The notes under the pieces are model-generated. The model searched no databases. It was not told the origin of the DNA and saw only the letters and a program-made list of their open reading frames with translations. A stretch of 64,000 bases of DNA. Source: Mesoflavibacter sp. (GTDB lineage: Bacteria; Pseudomonadota; Alphaproteobacteria; UBA8366; Aestuariispiraceae). A program made the position numbers and the translations under genes. Positions 51,662-61,173 of the stretch are shown in pieces (position 1 is the stretch's first letter; each line of letters begins with the position of its first letter). The stretch lies in NCBI GenBank assembly GCA_017792345.1, contig CP051228.1:1922001-1986000 (forward strand), in the 5' to 3' direction.

Positions 51662-53281
51662 ATGGCGGGAAAGCGTGTTCTAATCTCCGGTGCCCGGGTT
51701 TATACGGCGGATCCGGCGGCCCTTTGGGCGGAAGCGGTCGTTCTTCAGGACGACCGTATCCTCTATGTCGGCGACCGGGAAAGCGCCGTTCGCGCGGCGG
51801 GCGACGATGCGGAGCGGATCGACGCGGCGGGCGGTCTGGTCGTGCCGGGCTTTGTCGATGGCCATGTTCATCTTTCGATGACGGGTGCGGCGATGCGCCG
51901 GGCGCAATTGCGCGGCGCGGGCAGTATCGACGAGATCCGCCGCCGGGTGCGGCAATGGGCCGATGAGCATCCCGACGCGCCGCGCGTGCTCGGCACTGCC
52001 TGGGTCCATGGCGACGTCCCGAACGGACAACCGGACAAGAGCATGCTGGACGACATCGTGCCGGACCGCCCGGTCTATCTGGATGCGTTCGATTTCCATT
52101 CGACCTGGGTCAACTCGGCGGCGCTTGAGGAACTCGGAATCACCGATCAGACCCCCGATCCCGTCGGCGGCGAAATTGTCCGCGATCCGAAAACCGGCGT
52201 GGCGACCGGCTGGCTGCAGGAAACGGCGACCACGAATCTGGTCTGGCCGCTGCTGAATACGGTGTCGGATGATGAGCTGGACCTGCAGGTGACGGCGGCG
52301 CTGGACGCCTTTGCCCGGGCGGGGATCACCTCCATCGTAGAAATGGCGTTGGAGGAGCAGGCGCTGGAATCCGTTGCGCGGATGCAGGCATCGGGCCGGC
52401 TGTCGGCACGCGTCGTCGGCCATATCATCATGTGGCGGACCGGCGACCTGGAGGAGGAACTGGCGCAGGTCGCCCGTGCGGCGGAACTGGCGGCGCAGTA
52501 TCAGGGCGACATGCTGCGCGTCACCGGTATCAAGTTCATCGGCGACGGGACCATAGACGGCTGTACCGCCGCGCTGAGCCAGCCTTATACCGACGGCACC
52601 AACTGCGATCCGATCTGGCCGGCCGAGGCGCTGACCCCCATGGTCGCGGCGGCGGACAAGGCCGGGCTGCAGGTGGCCATCCACGCCATCGGCGACGCGA
52701 CCATCGACAATGCGATCGATGCGATCGAGAACGCCGCCCGGGTCAACGGAACGGCCGGCCGGCGTCACCGGATCGAGCATCTGGAATATGCACGGCAGGA
52801 TCAGATCGACCGGATCGGCGCGCTGGGAATCACCGCGTCGATGCAGCCGGTGCATGTCGACCCGGCCTATCTGAAGAACTGGCTGGAGAAACTGGGTCCC
52901 GAACGGGGCGCCAACGGCTTCGCCTGGCCGCTTTACATCAAGGCCGGCGCGCCGCTGGCCTTCGGGTCGGACACGCCGACCGCCCCTTACGAGGCCCTGC
53001 CGAACATGTATATCGCGTCGACCCGGCGCTCGCCGAGTGACGCGTCGGTCGAACCCCACCGCCCGGACTGGGCGCTGCCGATGGAGGACGCGATCCGTCA
53101 CGGCACCCGCGAACCTGCCTGGGCCGCCCATCTCGACCATATTACCGGCACGCTGAAAGCGGGGATGGCCGCCGATATCGTCATCCTGGACCGCGATTTC
53201 TTCGCCGAAGGCCCCGCCGCCCTGCTGCAGACCGACGTCCGCCTGACGATGATCGACGGCAGGATCGTCTATTCGGCGTAG
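51662..53281 (+). CDS. Amidohydrolase family protein (YtcJ-like)
   Basis: The 539-residue product is a metal-dependent amidohydrolase of the YtcJ/amidohydro_3 type. It shows VVPGFVDGHVHLS (His-x-His), KFIGDGTIDG, AIHAIGDATIDNAID, RHRIEHLEY and FGSDTPTAPYEALPN, covering the expected metal and catalytic positions. Substrates in this family are cyclic amides or N-acyl compounds and are not predictable here. It has no signal peptide. It starts 98 bp after the CysG-like gene, with a different upstream context, so it is probably a separate unit. Confidence 0.88.
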   Translation: MAGKRVLISGARVYTADPAALWAEAVVLQDDRILYVGDRESAVRAAGDDAERIDAAGGLVVPGFVDGHVHLSMTGAAMRRAQLRGAGSIDEIRRRVRQWADEHPDAPRVLGTAWVHGDVPNGQPDKSMLDDIVPDRPVYLDAFDFHSTWVNSAALEELGITDQTPDPVGGEIVRDPKTGVATGWLQETATTNLVWPLLNTVSDDELDLQVTAALDAFARAGITSIVEMALEEQALESVARMQASGRLSARVVGHIIMWRTGDLEEELAQVARAAELAAQYQGDMLRVTGIKFIGDGTIDGCTAALSQPYTDGTNCDPIWPAEALTPMVAAADKAGLQVAIHAIGDATIDNAIDAIENAARVNGTAGRRHRIEHLEYARQDQIDRIGALGITASMQPVHVDPAYLKNWLEKLGPERGANGFAWPLYIKAGAPLAFGSDTPTAPYEALPNMYIASTRRSPSDASVEPHRPDWALPMEDAIRHGTREPAWAAHLDHITGTLKAGMAADIVILDRDFFAEGPAALLQTDVRLTMIDGRIVYSA

Positions 53282-53434
53282 AGCATGGTGTGCCCGGACG
53301 CGACGATTGCCGCTGCTCCACTGATCGAAGCAACGATCAGTGAAGCCGATCATCATCTCTAATGCTGGCACAAGGTGGTCGGCGCGTAGATAAGACAACG
53401 CACGTAACGGTCACCCGACACCGTTCAGTCCAGC

Positions 53435-54829
53435 CTATTTCAGCATCGTGTTCGTCAGCGCCGCATTGCCGCGCCGGCGCAGCAGGTCGGCGGTGTCGGA
53501 ATTGGTGATCAGTTCGACCAGGCGCACCGTGGTCGCCAGATGGGCGGCAGCTTCCGGTTTGTGGTCGGGATCGACCTTGGGCAGTTTCTCGATGATCTTG
53601 GCGGCGTATTTCTCAAGGTCCTTGCGCAACTGGCCGACCTTGCTCTGACAGGCCGATTGCAGGCCGATCTGTTCGGCGATGCGGGACGCCTCACCCAGGG
53701 CGCGGGCGCGGCGCTCGGCGACCTCGAATTTCTTCTCGTCCGGGAAGGTGGTGAAATTCGGGGACCCATTGCCCCTGTTCGGCAGCATGTCCAGGATCAC
53801 GTCCTGGGCCGTGGCCAGAACCAGATTCTCGACCGCCGCGCTGACCTTGCCCCGGCAGCCATACATGCGCTGTCCCCATTCGCCGTCGCGCCGGATGCCG
53901 ATATCGCTGGTGATGCCCTTGAAGGCGGCGGCGAAGCGCTTGGCCTTGGCGATCACGTCGGTTTCGGTGGCGTTGGCCGCGTCGGCCGCCTCGGCCACTG
54001 CGTCGGCGTCCTTTTCCAGCGCGGTGATGACGATGTTGCCCGCGACGCCCAGATCGGTATTGGCGGTCAGCGTGTCGTCCAGCTTGCGCGACAGGGCGCG
54101 GAAGACCTTCAGGACCGGGAAGGGCTGCAGAAGCCGTCCGATCAGCGCCAGCAGCAGATAGACCTCATGATCCGGCGCCTCCGACACGACCCGGTCGTAA
54201 TGCCGTTTGACGATGGTCACCTGTTCCGGCGTGAAGTTTAGGATCGGCTTGCGCGGCAATTGATCCTTCAGCGATTCGACGATGTCAGCGATCTCCAGCA
54301 CCGACGCCATTTCGCGGATATCCTCCAGCCGCCGGGTTCCGCCGATCTTCTTGGCCGCCGCGCGGATCTCCCCTGGATCGGTGCCCAGGCCGGCGTCCCA
54401 ATCCTTCAGCGCCTTGGCGGCCATGGTCCAAAGCTGCGACGCGGCCGTCATCTTCGAATCCTCGTCGCCCTTTTTCTGGGCGGACACGAACGTGTCGGCG
54501 ACCGGCTCCCATTCCTTGCCGATCAGGTCCAGCAGCAGTTTCCACATCGGCCCGATGGACGCGCGGGCGATCTTGCCGGTGACCTTCGGATCGGGATCGC
54601 GGAAATCCAGCATGTCTTCGAAGGGCAGGCACAGGACACGCTGCGGCGTGAAGATGCGCGGTGCCCGGATTTCCGCCAGGCGCGGGCGCAGCAGCGCCAT
54701 GATCGCGTCATGGGGAATGCCGAAACGGTTCTCGCCCCGGTCCAGCTCGATCTTGGCCGCCAGCGTCTTCAGCTCCTTGTCGGGAAGCTGATACAGGAAA
54801 GCTTGCAACTGTTCCGCAGCGTTGCTCAT
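53435..54829 (-). CDS. Conserved-looking hypothetical protein (464 aa), second of a pair
   Basis: I do not recognise a family. The protein is soluble by sequence (no signal or membrane helix), mostly helical, with repeated Ala/Leu-rich amphipathic helices. Distinct blocks include ENRFGIPHDAIMALLRPRLA, DFRDPDPKVTGKIARASIGP and FTPEQVTIVKRHYDRVVSEA. Three Cys occur. Its ATG overlaps the stop codon of the upstream unknown gene (TAATG), so the two are translationally coupled and likely form a complex or pathway. It converges with the amidohydrolase gene. Confidence 0.8.
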   Translation of the reverse strand: MSNAAEQLQAFLYQLPDKELKTLAAKIELDRGENRFGIPHDAIMALLRPRLAEIRAPRIFTPQRVLCLPFEDMLDFRDPDPKVTGKIARASIGPMWKLLLDLIGKEWEPVADTFVSAQKKGDEDSKMTAASQLWTMAAKALKDWDAGLGTDPGEIRAAAKKIGGTRRLEDIREMASVLEIADIVESLKDQLPRKPILNFTPEQVTIVKRHYDRVVSEAPDHEVYLLLALIGRLLQPFPVLKVFRALSRKLDDTLTANTDLGVAGNIVITALEKDADAVAEAADAANATETDVIAKAKRFAAAFKGITSDIGIRRDGEWGQRMYGCRGKVSAAVENLVLATAQDVILDMLPNRGNGSPNFTTFPDEKKFEVAERRARALGEASRIAEQIGLQSACQSKVGQLRKDLEKYAAKIIEKLPKVDPDHKPEAAAHLATTVRLVELITNSDTADLLRRRGNAALTNTMLK

Positions 54830-55977
54830 TAAGGCTCCTTACGGAACTGCGAAAGCTTGTCCTTGGTATCCTGATCGAGGTCCGAATCGATCCGGTGCTG
54901 GCTGGTCCGGCCCCAGCGCGTCTGGCTCTGGCGCAAGGTCTCCCACATTTCAACCTGACCGCCGACCGCCTCCTCGGGCATGATCGGCAGATGCTGGGCG
55001 AAGATCTCCAGTGTATCGCGCTGCAGGAACCGGTCGCCGGCCCGCGCCGCGTTCCACATGTCGATCACCCGCTGCCAGCCGTCGATCATCAGCGCCATGC
55101 GTTCGACGTGATGCTTCAGCTTCTTTTCGGTGTTCTCGAAATCGCGCAGCGGTTCCGCCATGTTATTGGCCATCTGGTCCAGCGCCTTCAGATGCGCGCG
55201 CGCCAATTCCGCCGCGCCGCGGGCGGCGGTCACGGTACGCTGCGCCATTTCCGCGGTTTCCGGCGGCTCCTGGATCAGCCATTTCCCCAATTCGGCCGCC
55301 AGTCCTTCCAGAGTAACCAACAGGGTCATCAGATAGCCCGCGACATTGCCGTCCGGCGATCCGACAGGCGCGATCCGGTCCGCCCAGCCTTCCAGCCGGG
55401 CATAAATCTTGTCGCCCCGTTCGCCGATCGACTGCGCGTAGCCGCCCAACGCGTCGCGCGCCAGCTTCATGCCTTCCGCCGTCGCGATTGTCCGTTCGGT
55501 CAGATCCTTGGCGCCCGGATGGTTCGGCGCCAATTGCCCGATCGCCATGCGCAGCAGGCTCAACAGGATCATCGCCGGCTGTTCCTCGTCGGCCAGCCGT
55601 TCCTGCTTGGCGCGCTTGGCCAAGGCCGGACCGCCCAGGCCGGTCATCGCGACCCGGTTCGCCGTCTGGCGAATCTTGGACGGGGAAATCTCGCGCAGAT
55701 GCGCTAGTTCCTCGTGCAGGGCCCGGTCGTGCACGGTCAGGTTGATGACCTCCGGCAGCACCTTATAGGGAATGACATAGGTTTCCGCCCCGCCCGCAAG
55801 GCCGGGGATCAGGATTTCCAGCGACCCGCCGGTCGGCCGTCGCAGCCGCGCATAGCTCAGGACCGACGTCGTGAACGGGAGGTAAGTGCCGCGCTTCAAG
55901 AAAGTCGCGGGCAGCAGGGGTGTTTCACCCCGACGTTTTGTTTTTGGCGCAGTTTCGCCGTTGGCCGGCCTGCCCAT
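54829..55977 (-). CDS. Conserved-looking hypothetical protein (382 aa), first of a pair
   Basis: No known family is recognised. The N-terminal 30 residues are basic and polar (TKRRGETPLLPATFLKRGTY). A short beta-rich segment follows (SLEILIPGLAGGAETYVIPY), then a long helical region with coiled-coil-like stretches (RTVTAARGAAELARAHLKAL, LRDFENTEKKLKHHVERMA) and a polar C-terminus rich in Gln, Asp and Lys. No signal peptide or membrane segment is seen. It is followed by the coupled 464-residue gene (TAATG overlap) and lies divergent from the GNAT gene. Confidence 0.8.
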   Translation of the reverse strand: MGRPANGETAPKTKRRGETPLLPATFLKRGTYLPFTTSVLSYARLRRPTGGSLEILIPGLAGGAETYVIPYKVLPEVINLTVHDRALHEELAHLREISPSKIRQTANRVAMTGLGGPALAKRAKQERLADEEQPAMILLSLLRMAIGQLAPNHPGAKDLTERTIATAEGMKLARDALGGYAQSIGERGDKIYARLEGWADRIAPVGSPDGNVAGYLMTLLVTLEGLAAELGKWLIQEPPETAEMAQRTVTAARGAAELARAHLKALDQMANNMAEPLRDFENTEKKLKHHVERMALMIDGWQRVIDMWNAARAGDRFLQRDTLEIFAQHLPIMPEEAVGGQVEMWETLRQSQTRWGRTSQHRIDSDLDQDTKDKLSQFRKEP

Positions 55978-56048
55978 CGACCCATTCCTCCGTCCCTGGG
56001 TGCGGTCCCAGGGTAATATCTACCTTGCGGCAATCGACCTAAACCGTC

Positions 56049-56759
56049 GTGCCGCTATGGCGCAAGCCTCGTGTTTACCATAATTCGCGTTTGGTGCAGA
56101 ATATCTTAACGCCCCTGTCCGGCGGCGACCTCGGCGCCGCGCCCAATGCGGGATTCCCAGCCGTGCCCCAGCCAGAGAACAGCCAGGATCCGCCGCCGAT
56201 TCCGCCCGGCATGATTCTGCGGGAGGCCGGACCCGACGACACTATCGGTTTGCTGCGCCTGGGGCGGGAATTGCTGTCCGAAACCGATCATTTCGTCCGC
56301 CGGCCGGAGGAACGGGCGGCCGATCTGTCCGACATGCGCCGGATCGTCGACTATTACGCCGTGACGCCGGGCTGGACGATGATCAATGTCTGGGATGGGA
56401 CGGAGGCGGTGGCCGAAGGGGTTCTGTCCGTCGGCGGGTTGGCGCGGACTGCCCATGTCGGCACGCTGGGGATCGGCATTCTGCGGCGTCATTGGGGTCG
56501 CGGCCTGGGCCGCCGGATGATGGCGGACCTGGAGCGGCGCGCCGCCGAATACGGTGTGGAGCGCCTGGAATTCACCGTTCTGGCCCATAACCGCCGCGCG
56601 CGGGACTTCTATGGACGACTCGGTTATTCTGAGGACGGACGGCGCGTCCGGTCGGTGCGATACGCCCCGGATTCGCCGTCCGAACCGGTCCGGTATGGCG
56701 ACGAGATCGCCCTGTCGAAATGGATCGGGCCCGCCGATTGCATAACGATCGGCGATTGA
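56049..56759 (+). CDS. GNAT family N-acetyltransferase
   Basis: The acetyltransferase core is clear from MILREAGPDDTIGLLRLGRE onward: HVGTLGIGILRRHWGRGLGR holds the acetyl-CoA loop (Q/RxxGxG/A type), and VLAHNRRARDFYGRLGYSE is motif B. The substrate is unknown; the layout resembles ribosomal-protein or small-amine acetylases. The start is uncertain: the longest frame begins with GTG at 56049 (236 aa), while starts at 56094, 56163 or the ATG at 56208 would drop a non-conserved N-terminus. It begins a same-strand run with the next two genes. Confidence 0.82.
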   Translation: MPLWRKPRVYHNSRLVQNILTPLSGGDLGAAPNAGFPAVPQPENSQDPPPIPPGMILREAGPDDTIGLLRLGRELLSETDHFVRRPEERAADLSDMRRIVDYYAVTPGWTMINVWDGTEAVAEGVLSVGGLARTAHVGTLGIGILRRHWGRGLGRRMMADLERRAAEYGVERLEFTVLAHNRRARDFYGRLGYSEDGRRVRSVRYAPDSPSEPVRYGDEIALSKWIGPADCITIGD

Positions 56760-56782
56760 TCGGTCAGGGTTGGAGTGCATCC

Positions 56783-57217
56783 ATGGTCTGGAATCTGTTC
56801 GGCGGAAAGAAGAAGGCGGAGGCCAAGGCGAAACTGCGTGCCAAGAACGCGATGCCGCCGGTCATGGCGCCGAACGAGACCGCGACCCCGCCGGACCGGC
56901 TGCGCGCCGCGCAGGCCGATCAGGTCGACGCCCTGACGGTCATGGCGGCGATTGAAAGCGCGAAGCGGGAATTGGCGGAGCGCGAGACCACTCTGCGCCG
57001 CCAGGCCCACGCCCGGGCGAATGCGGGCCTGGCCGATCCGGCTGAGGACCCGGCCCAGGCGGCCGCCCGCAAGAAACAGTTGATCCAGGCCGCCATGGCC
57101 GTGCACCGTCTCAAGCAATCCTCATTCGACGGACTGGATACCCAGTCGCGCGACAGGCTGCGGAAAATGGCGGAAAGCGCGCTGGGCGTCGGGCAGGGTC
57201 CGAAAAAGAGATCGTGA
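56783..57217 (+). CDS. Hypothetical coiled-coil protein (144 aa)
   Basis: No family is recognised. The N-terminus is Lys/Ala-rich ([20 protein letters not shown]). A long amphipathic helix follows ([20 protein letters not shown] and [20 protein letters not shown]), probably a coiled coil, and the tail is basic. There is no signal or membrane helix. TGGAGTG before ATG 56783 supports this start over the longer frame. It lies 23 bp after the GNAT gene and 13 bp before meaB, so the three are likely co-transcribed. Confidence 0.65.
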   Translation: MVWNLFGGKKKAEAKAKLRAKNAMPPVMAPNETATPPDRLRAAQADQVDALTVMAAIESAKRELAERETTLRRQAHARANAGLADPAEDPAQAAARKKQLIQAAMAVHRLKQSSFDGLDTQSRDRLRKMAESALGVGQGPKKRS

Positions 57218-57230
57218 CGGCGGGGCGGGT

Positions 57231-58229
57231 ATGACGGATCCGGTTCAGACGCTTGCGGCGCGGCTGCGCGCCGGCGACCGGCGCGCCCTGGCGAAGGCGG
57301 TGACGCTGGTCGAATCCGCGCGCGCCGATCACCGCGAAATGGCCGAGGCGCTGATCGCCGAGATCATGCCCGATACCGGAACCGCGATGCGCGTCGGCAT
57401 TTCCGGTGTGCCGGGGGTCGGCAAATCGACCTTCATCGAAGCCTTTGGAACCCATGTCACCGCCTTGGGCCATCGGATCGCCGTTCTGGCCGTCGATCCC
57501 AGTTCGAAACGCGGCGGGGGATCGATCCTGGGCGACAAGACGCGCATGGAATTGCTGTCGCGCAATCCGGACGCCTTCATCCGGCCGTCCCCGGCAGGGG
57601 AAACCTTGGGCGGCGTCGCACGGCGCAGCCGCGAAAGCATTCTTCTGTGCGAGGCGGCCGGATTCGATGTGATCCTGGTCGAAACCGTCGGGGTTGGGCA
57701 GAGCGAGACTGCGGTTGCCGAGATGACGGATCTCTTCTTGCTGCTGCTGCTGCCCGCCGGCGGCGACGAGTTGCAGGGCTTGAAGAAGGGAATTGTCGAG
57801 CTGGCCGACATGATCCTGGTGAACAAGGCCGACGGCGCGCTGGCCGATCAGGCGCGGCGCACCGCCGCCGATTATCATGGCGCCTTGCGGTTGCTCAGCA
57901 AGGCCGGTGCGGACTGGACCGTGCCGGTCCTGCCGGTTTCCGCCCAGACCGGCGACGGCATCGCCGACGCCTGGACGCGGATGGAGGCCTTCCGGTCGAT
58001 GATGGCGGAAAGCGGGGCGCTGGCCGCGCGGCGATCACAACAGGCGCGCAACTGGCTGTGGGATGAACTGATGGCGGAAATGGCGCAGCGCCTGAAGGCC
58101 GATCCGTCGGTCCGCGATCTGTTGCCGCAGATTCAGAAGGCCGTCGCCGACGGTGACACCCCGGCCCCGGTCGGTGCCCGGCGGCTGATCGCCGCGCTGT
58201 TGGACGGTCGCGCCGGGAATGTGCTCTAG
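57231..58229 (+). CDS. meaB: MeaB/ArgK-family GTPase, methylmalonyl-CoA mutase chaperone
   Basis: The 332-residue G3E GTPase has Walker [10 protein letters not shown], the [20 protein letters not shown] block, Walker B-like [12 protein letters not shown] and the guanine-specificity motif NKADG. MeaB protects and reloads adenosylcobalamin mutases, mainly methylmalonyl-CoA mutase; older names link it to amino acid transport. No mutase gene is in the window. The last codons overlap the convergent proline iminopeptidase gene by 4 bp. Confidence 0.93.
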   Translation: MTDPVQTLAARLRAGDRRALAKAVTLVESARADHREMAEALIAEIMPDTGTAMRVGISGVPGVGKSTFIEAFGTHVTALGHRIAVLAVDPSSKRGGGSILGDKTRMELLSRNPDAFIRPSPAGETLGGVARRSRESILLCEAAGFDVILVETVGVGQSETAVAEMTDLFLLLLLPAGGDELQGLKKGIVELADMILVNKADGALADQARRTAADYHGALRLLSKAGADWTVPVLPVSAQTGDGIADAWTRMEAFRSMMAESGALAARRSQQARNWLWDELMAEMAQRLKADPSVRDLLPQIQKAVADGDTPAPVGARRLIAALLDGRAGNVL

Positions 58230-59176
58230 AAACTGGACTTCAGCGCATCCATCGTGTCGACCAGCGCGCGCATGATCCCGGGTTCCGTCGCCGAATGCCC
58301 GGCATCGTCGACGATTCGCAGCCGCGCCTCCGGCCAGGCCTGTACCAGATCATAGGCGGAGGTCGGCGGGCACACGACGTCATAACGCCCCTGGACGATG
58401 ACACCGGGAATGCCGGTCAACCGCCCGGCATCGTCCAGCAACTGGTTCTCGCCCACGAACAGGTTATGGGCGAAGTAATGCGCCTCCAGCCGGGCCAGCG
58501 GCAGGGCGGCGTCGCGGAACCCGACGGACCGGATGCTGTCGGCATTGGGACGCAGGGTCGAACAGACCGCCTCATAGCGGCTCCAGATTTCCGCCGCGCG
58601 GCCATGGACCGCCTCGTCCGGATCGTTCAGGCGCGCATTATACGCGGCCAGCGGATCGGCCCGTTCCGCCGGTTCCAGATGTCCCAGAAAGCGGGCGTGC
58701 TCTTCCGGAAAGAAGGTGCCCATGCCATGCAGGAACCAGTCGATCTCCTTCTTCCGGCACAGGAAGATGCCGCGCAGGACCATGGACAGGACGCGGTGCG
58801 GATGCGCCTGGGTATAGGCCAGGGCCAGGCTGGACCCCCAGGACCCGCCGAAGACGATCCAGCGGTCGATGTCCAGCATCTCCCGCAGCGCCTCGATATC
58901 CTCGATCAGGCGGCCGGTATCGTTGTTCCGGATTTCCGCCGCCGGCCGCGATCGTCCGGCCCCGCGCTGATCGTGCAGCACGATGCGATAGGCGTCGGGA
59001 TCGAAGAACCGGCGATGTCCGGGCGTCGTGCCCGCGCCGGGGCCGCCGTGCAGGAAGCAGACGGGAATCCCGTCAGGGTTGCCGCTTTCTTCCCAATAAA
59101 TACTATGAGGCGCCTCGACCTCCAGATGGCCGCGTCGATTCGGTTCGATGGCGGGATAAAGCCGATCTCGGGACAT
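58226..59176 (-). CDS. pip: Proline iminopeptidase (S33 family)
   Basis: The 316-residue alpha/beta hydrolase has the family HGGPG oxyanion motif ([11 protein letters not shown]), DQRGAGRS, the nucleophile elbow [10 protein letters not shown], and the later Asp and His positions ([20 protein letters not shown]). It releases N-terminal proline from peptides in the cytoplasm. Length and order of motifs match the bacterial Pip group. The promoter region is shared with the divergent SNase-like gene (14-bp spacing between start codons). Confidence 0.95.
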   Translation of the reverse strand: MSRDRLYPAIEPNRRGHLEVEAPHSIYWEESGNPDGIPVCFLHGGPGAGTTPGHRRFFDPDAYRIVLHDQRGAGRSRPAAEIRNNDTGRLIEDIEALREMLDIDRWIVFGGSWGSSLALAYTQAHPHRVLSMVLRGIFLCRKKEIDWFLHGMGTFFPEEHARFLGHLEPAERADPLAAYNARLNDPDEAVHGRAAEIWSRYEAVCSTLRPNADSIRSVGFRDAALPLARLEAHYFAHNLFVGENQLLDDAGRLTGIPGVIVQGRYDVVCPPTSAYDLVQAWPEARLRIVDDAGHSATEPGIMRALVDTMDALKSSF

Positions 59177-59190
59177 GAAGGGTCCTGTCG

Positions 59191-60045
59191 ATGAGGAGTT
59201 TCAGGAAGGGCGCTTTCGCGGTGCAGTATGCCGATTGGGATCGGGCAGGGCAAAGCCGTTTCTCGCGCCGCGCCGCCCTGACCGGCCTTGTCGCCGCCGG
59301 CGCGCTGGCATTCGGCGGCGGTCGGGTGTGGGGCGCGGCCCCGGCGGGGGCGTTGAGTTTTCTGGCGGAGGCCGCCGCGGCGGAGGACGGCCGCATGCTG
59401 CGGCTCGCCGACGGGCGGCGGGTGGTTTTGCCGCATATCCTGCCGCCCGGTCCGGACCGCCATGAGGCAATGGCGGATACCGCGCCGATCCGGGCCGCCG
59501 CACGGATTCTGGCGGATCTGGCCCTGGGCCGGGTGCTGCGGATCGACCTGTCGGACCCGGCGCAGGACCGGCATGGCCGGCTGCGGGCGCGGGTCGCGGT
59601 CGACGGTATGGATCTGGCGGAAAGCCTGTGTGCGGCCGGCATGGTGCGCGTCTTCCCGGAACCGGGGGCGGAACCGGACCGGATCGCGGCCCTGATCGGG
59701 GCGGAAACGCGGGCGCGGATGGCGGGCAACGGGTTCTGGTCGGACGGATACTTCGCCGTCCAGGCGGCCGACCCGCCGGATTTCGCGGTCGACCGGTTTG
59801 AGATCGTCTCCGGGATCGTGCGGAAGGTGACGCCGGTCGGTGACCGCGACCATCTGGAATTCGGCCCGGATTGGCGCGTCGATTTCACCGCCGGTCTCGA
59901 CCGCTCGCTGCGCCGGGAGCTGGCGGCGCGGGGCGAGCCTGTCGACACATTGCCGGGCAGGGCGGTTACCGTCCGCGGCTGGCTGCGGTCCTGGAACGGA
60001 CCGTTCATGGAAATCCGGGATCCGACCGGGATCACGCTTCCATAA
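59191..60045 (+). CDS. Exported SNase-like (thermonuclease fold) protein, degenerate active site
   Basis: The 284-residue protein has an N-terminal Tat-like signal (SRRAALTGLVAAGALAFGGG, about 24-43). A staphylococcal nuclease-like OB domain follows (MLRLADGRRVVLPHILPPG, and the conserved DRHGRLRARVAVDG, LAESLCAAGMVRVFPE). The position of the catalytic Arg/Glu in the first motif (usually RLxGIDxPE) reads VLPHILPPG, so nuclease activity is doubtful. The C-terminal 110 residues form a second OB-like region. It converges with rpoH and overlaps it by 14 bp. Confidence 0.72.
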   Translation: MRSFRKGAFAVQYADWDRAGQSRFSRRAALTGLVAAGALAFGGGRVWGAAPAGALSFLAEAAAAEDGRMLRLADGRRVVLPHILPPGPDRHEAMADTAPIRAAARILADLALGRVLRIDLSDPAQDRHGRLRARVAVDGMDLAESLCAAGMVRVFPEPGAEPDRIAALIGAETRARMAGNGFWSDGYFAVQAADPPDFAVDRFEIVSGIVRKVTPVGDRDHLEFGPDWRVDFTAGLDRSLRRELAARGEPVDTLPGRAVTVRGWLRSWNGPFMEIRDPTGITLP

Positions 60046-60916
60046 GCAGGTCCATCGGCCGGTCGACGCGCCGTTCGATGGATACTTTCAGCTTCTGCAG
60101 GGCACGATGCTCCAACTGGCGGACGCGTTCCTTGCTGACGCCCAGAACCTTGCCCAATTCTTCCAGCGTCGCGCCGTCCTCGACCAGGCGGCGGCGGCGG
60201 ATGATGGTCTGCTCGCGGTCGCTCAATTCGCCGATCGCCTCGCGCAGCCAGCGCGACCGGCTTTCGGCGTCCTTCAGGCCGGTCACGACCTCTTCCGGGC
60301 TTGGCCCCTCGTCGGGCAGGAAGCCCATCCAATCCTCGTCGCCATCTTCGCCGACCTGGGCGTTCAACGACTGATCGCCGGCCGACAGACGGCTTTCCAT
60401 TTGTTCGACATCGCCGATATTGACGTTCAGTTCCTCGGCAATGGTCCGGCGCTGGTCGGGGGTCAGCTGCGTCGCCGACGCGTCGGCGATTTTCGCCCGC
60501 AGGCGGCGCAGGTTGAAGAACAGGGATTTCTGGGCGGCGGTTGTGCCGGTCCGAACGATCGACCAGTTGCGCAGCACGTAATCCTGCATGGCCGAGCGGA
60601 TCCACCAGCTGGCATAGGTGGAAAAGCGCACATCGCGTTCCGGCTCGAACCGGGCGGCGGCCTGCATCAGGCCGACATTGCCCTCCTGAACCAGATCGCC
60701 CATCGGCAATCCGTAATTTCGGAAACGCGCCGCCATGCTGATCACCAGCCGCGTATAGCAGCTGACCAGTTCGTGCAGCGCGGCTTCGTCGCCGTCGTCG
60801 CGCCAGCGCCGACCCAGCTCCATTTCCAGCTCCCGCGACAGCAGGGGCTGTTTCATGGATTGTCGGATAAAACGGATATTGGCGCGTTGCGTTGCCGGAT
60901 CGTCGAGATGTGCCAT
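60032..60916 (-). CDS. rpoH: RNA polymerase heat-shock sigma factor sigma-32
   Basis: The 294-residue factor has region 2 (DLVQEGNVGLMQAAARF and FSTYASWWIRSAMQDYVLRN), the RpoH box QKSLFFNLRRLR, and a region 4 helix-turn-helix (LEELGKVLGVSKERVRQLEH). It directs transcription of heat-shock genes. ATG 60916 is supported by AGGAGC upstream and by the family's usual N-terminus. The last residues overlap the convergent SNase-like gene. Several alphaproteobacteria carry two or more rpoH copies; whether this is the main one cannot be told here. Confidence 0.96.
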   Translation of the reverse strand: MAHLDDPATQRANIRFIRQSMKQPLLSRELEMELGRRWRDDGDEAALHELVSCYTRLVISMAARFRNYGLPMGDLVQEGNVGLMQAAARFEPERDVRFSTYASWWIRSAMQDYVLRNWSIVRTGTTAAQKSLFFNLRRLRAKIADASATQLTPDQRRTIAEELNVNIGDVEQMESRLSAGDQSLNAQVGEDGDEDWMGFLPDEGPSPEEVVTGLKDAESRSRWLREAIGELSDREQTIIRRRRLVEDGATLEELGKVLGVSKERVRQLEHRALQKLKVSIERRVDRPMDLLMEA

Positions 60917-61112
60917 GGTCCTGCTCCTTTCCGTGCGCCACGACAAAATGGCGCCGGATCCGCGTCGACGTCTCTGCCAGGATGGCAGGACGCTCTTGAC
61001 CCCCCACAAAACGATACGGATCGTTCATGACAACGGATCATGAAATGACGAGGATTACAGCAGGGTGTGACGCATTCGTGATCGGATAAGTGTTTTTCCG
61101 ACCCGGCATAGA

Positions 61113-61127
61113 TGTTGCGGCGCAACA
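61113..61127. promoter_or_regulatory. Perfect palindrome TGTTGC-N3-GCAACA upstream of rpoH
   Basis: A 15-bp perfect inverted repeat lies about 200 bp upstream of the rpoH start and 47 bp past the end of the pseudo-phosphatase gene. Its half-site TGTTGC equals that of the palindrome before nasT. It may be an operator for rpoH or a coincidental repeat. Confidence 0.4.
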
Positions 61128-61173
61128 ATCTGTCGCGTGCCGACCGTTCCGTTCCGGCCAGGATCAAATTAGA

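Noticed and set aside
59103-61028. 641-codon open frame on the minus strand
   Set aside because: It crosses pip, the SNase-like gene and rpoH in the wrong frame; rpoH is unambiguous in another frame.
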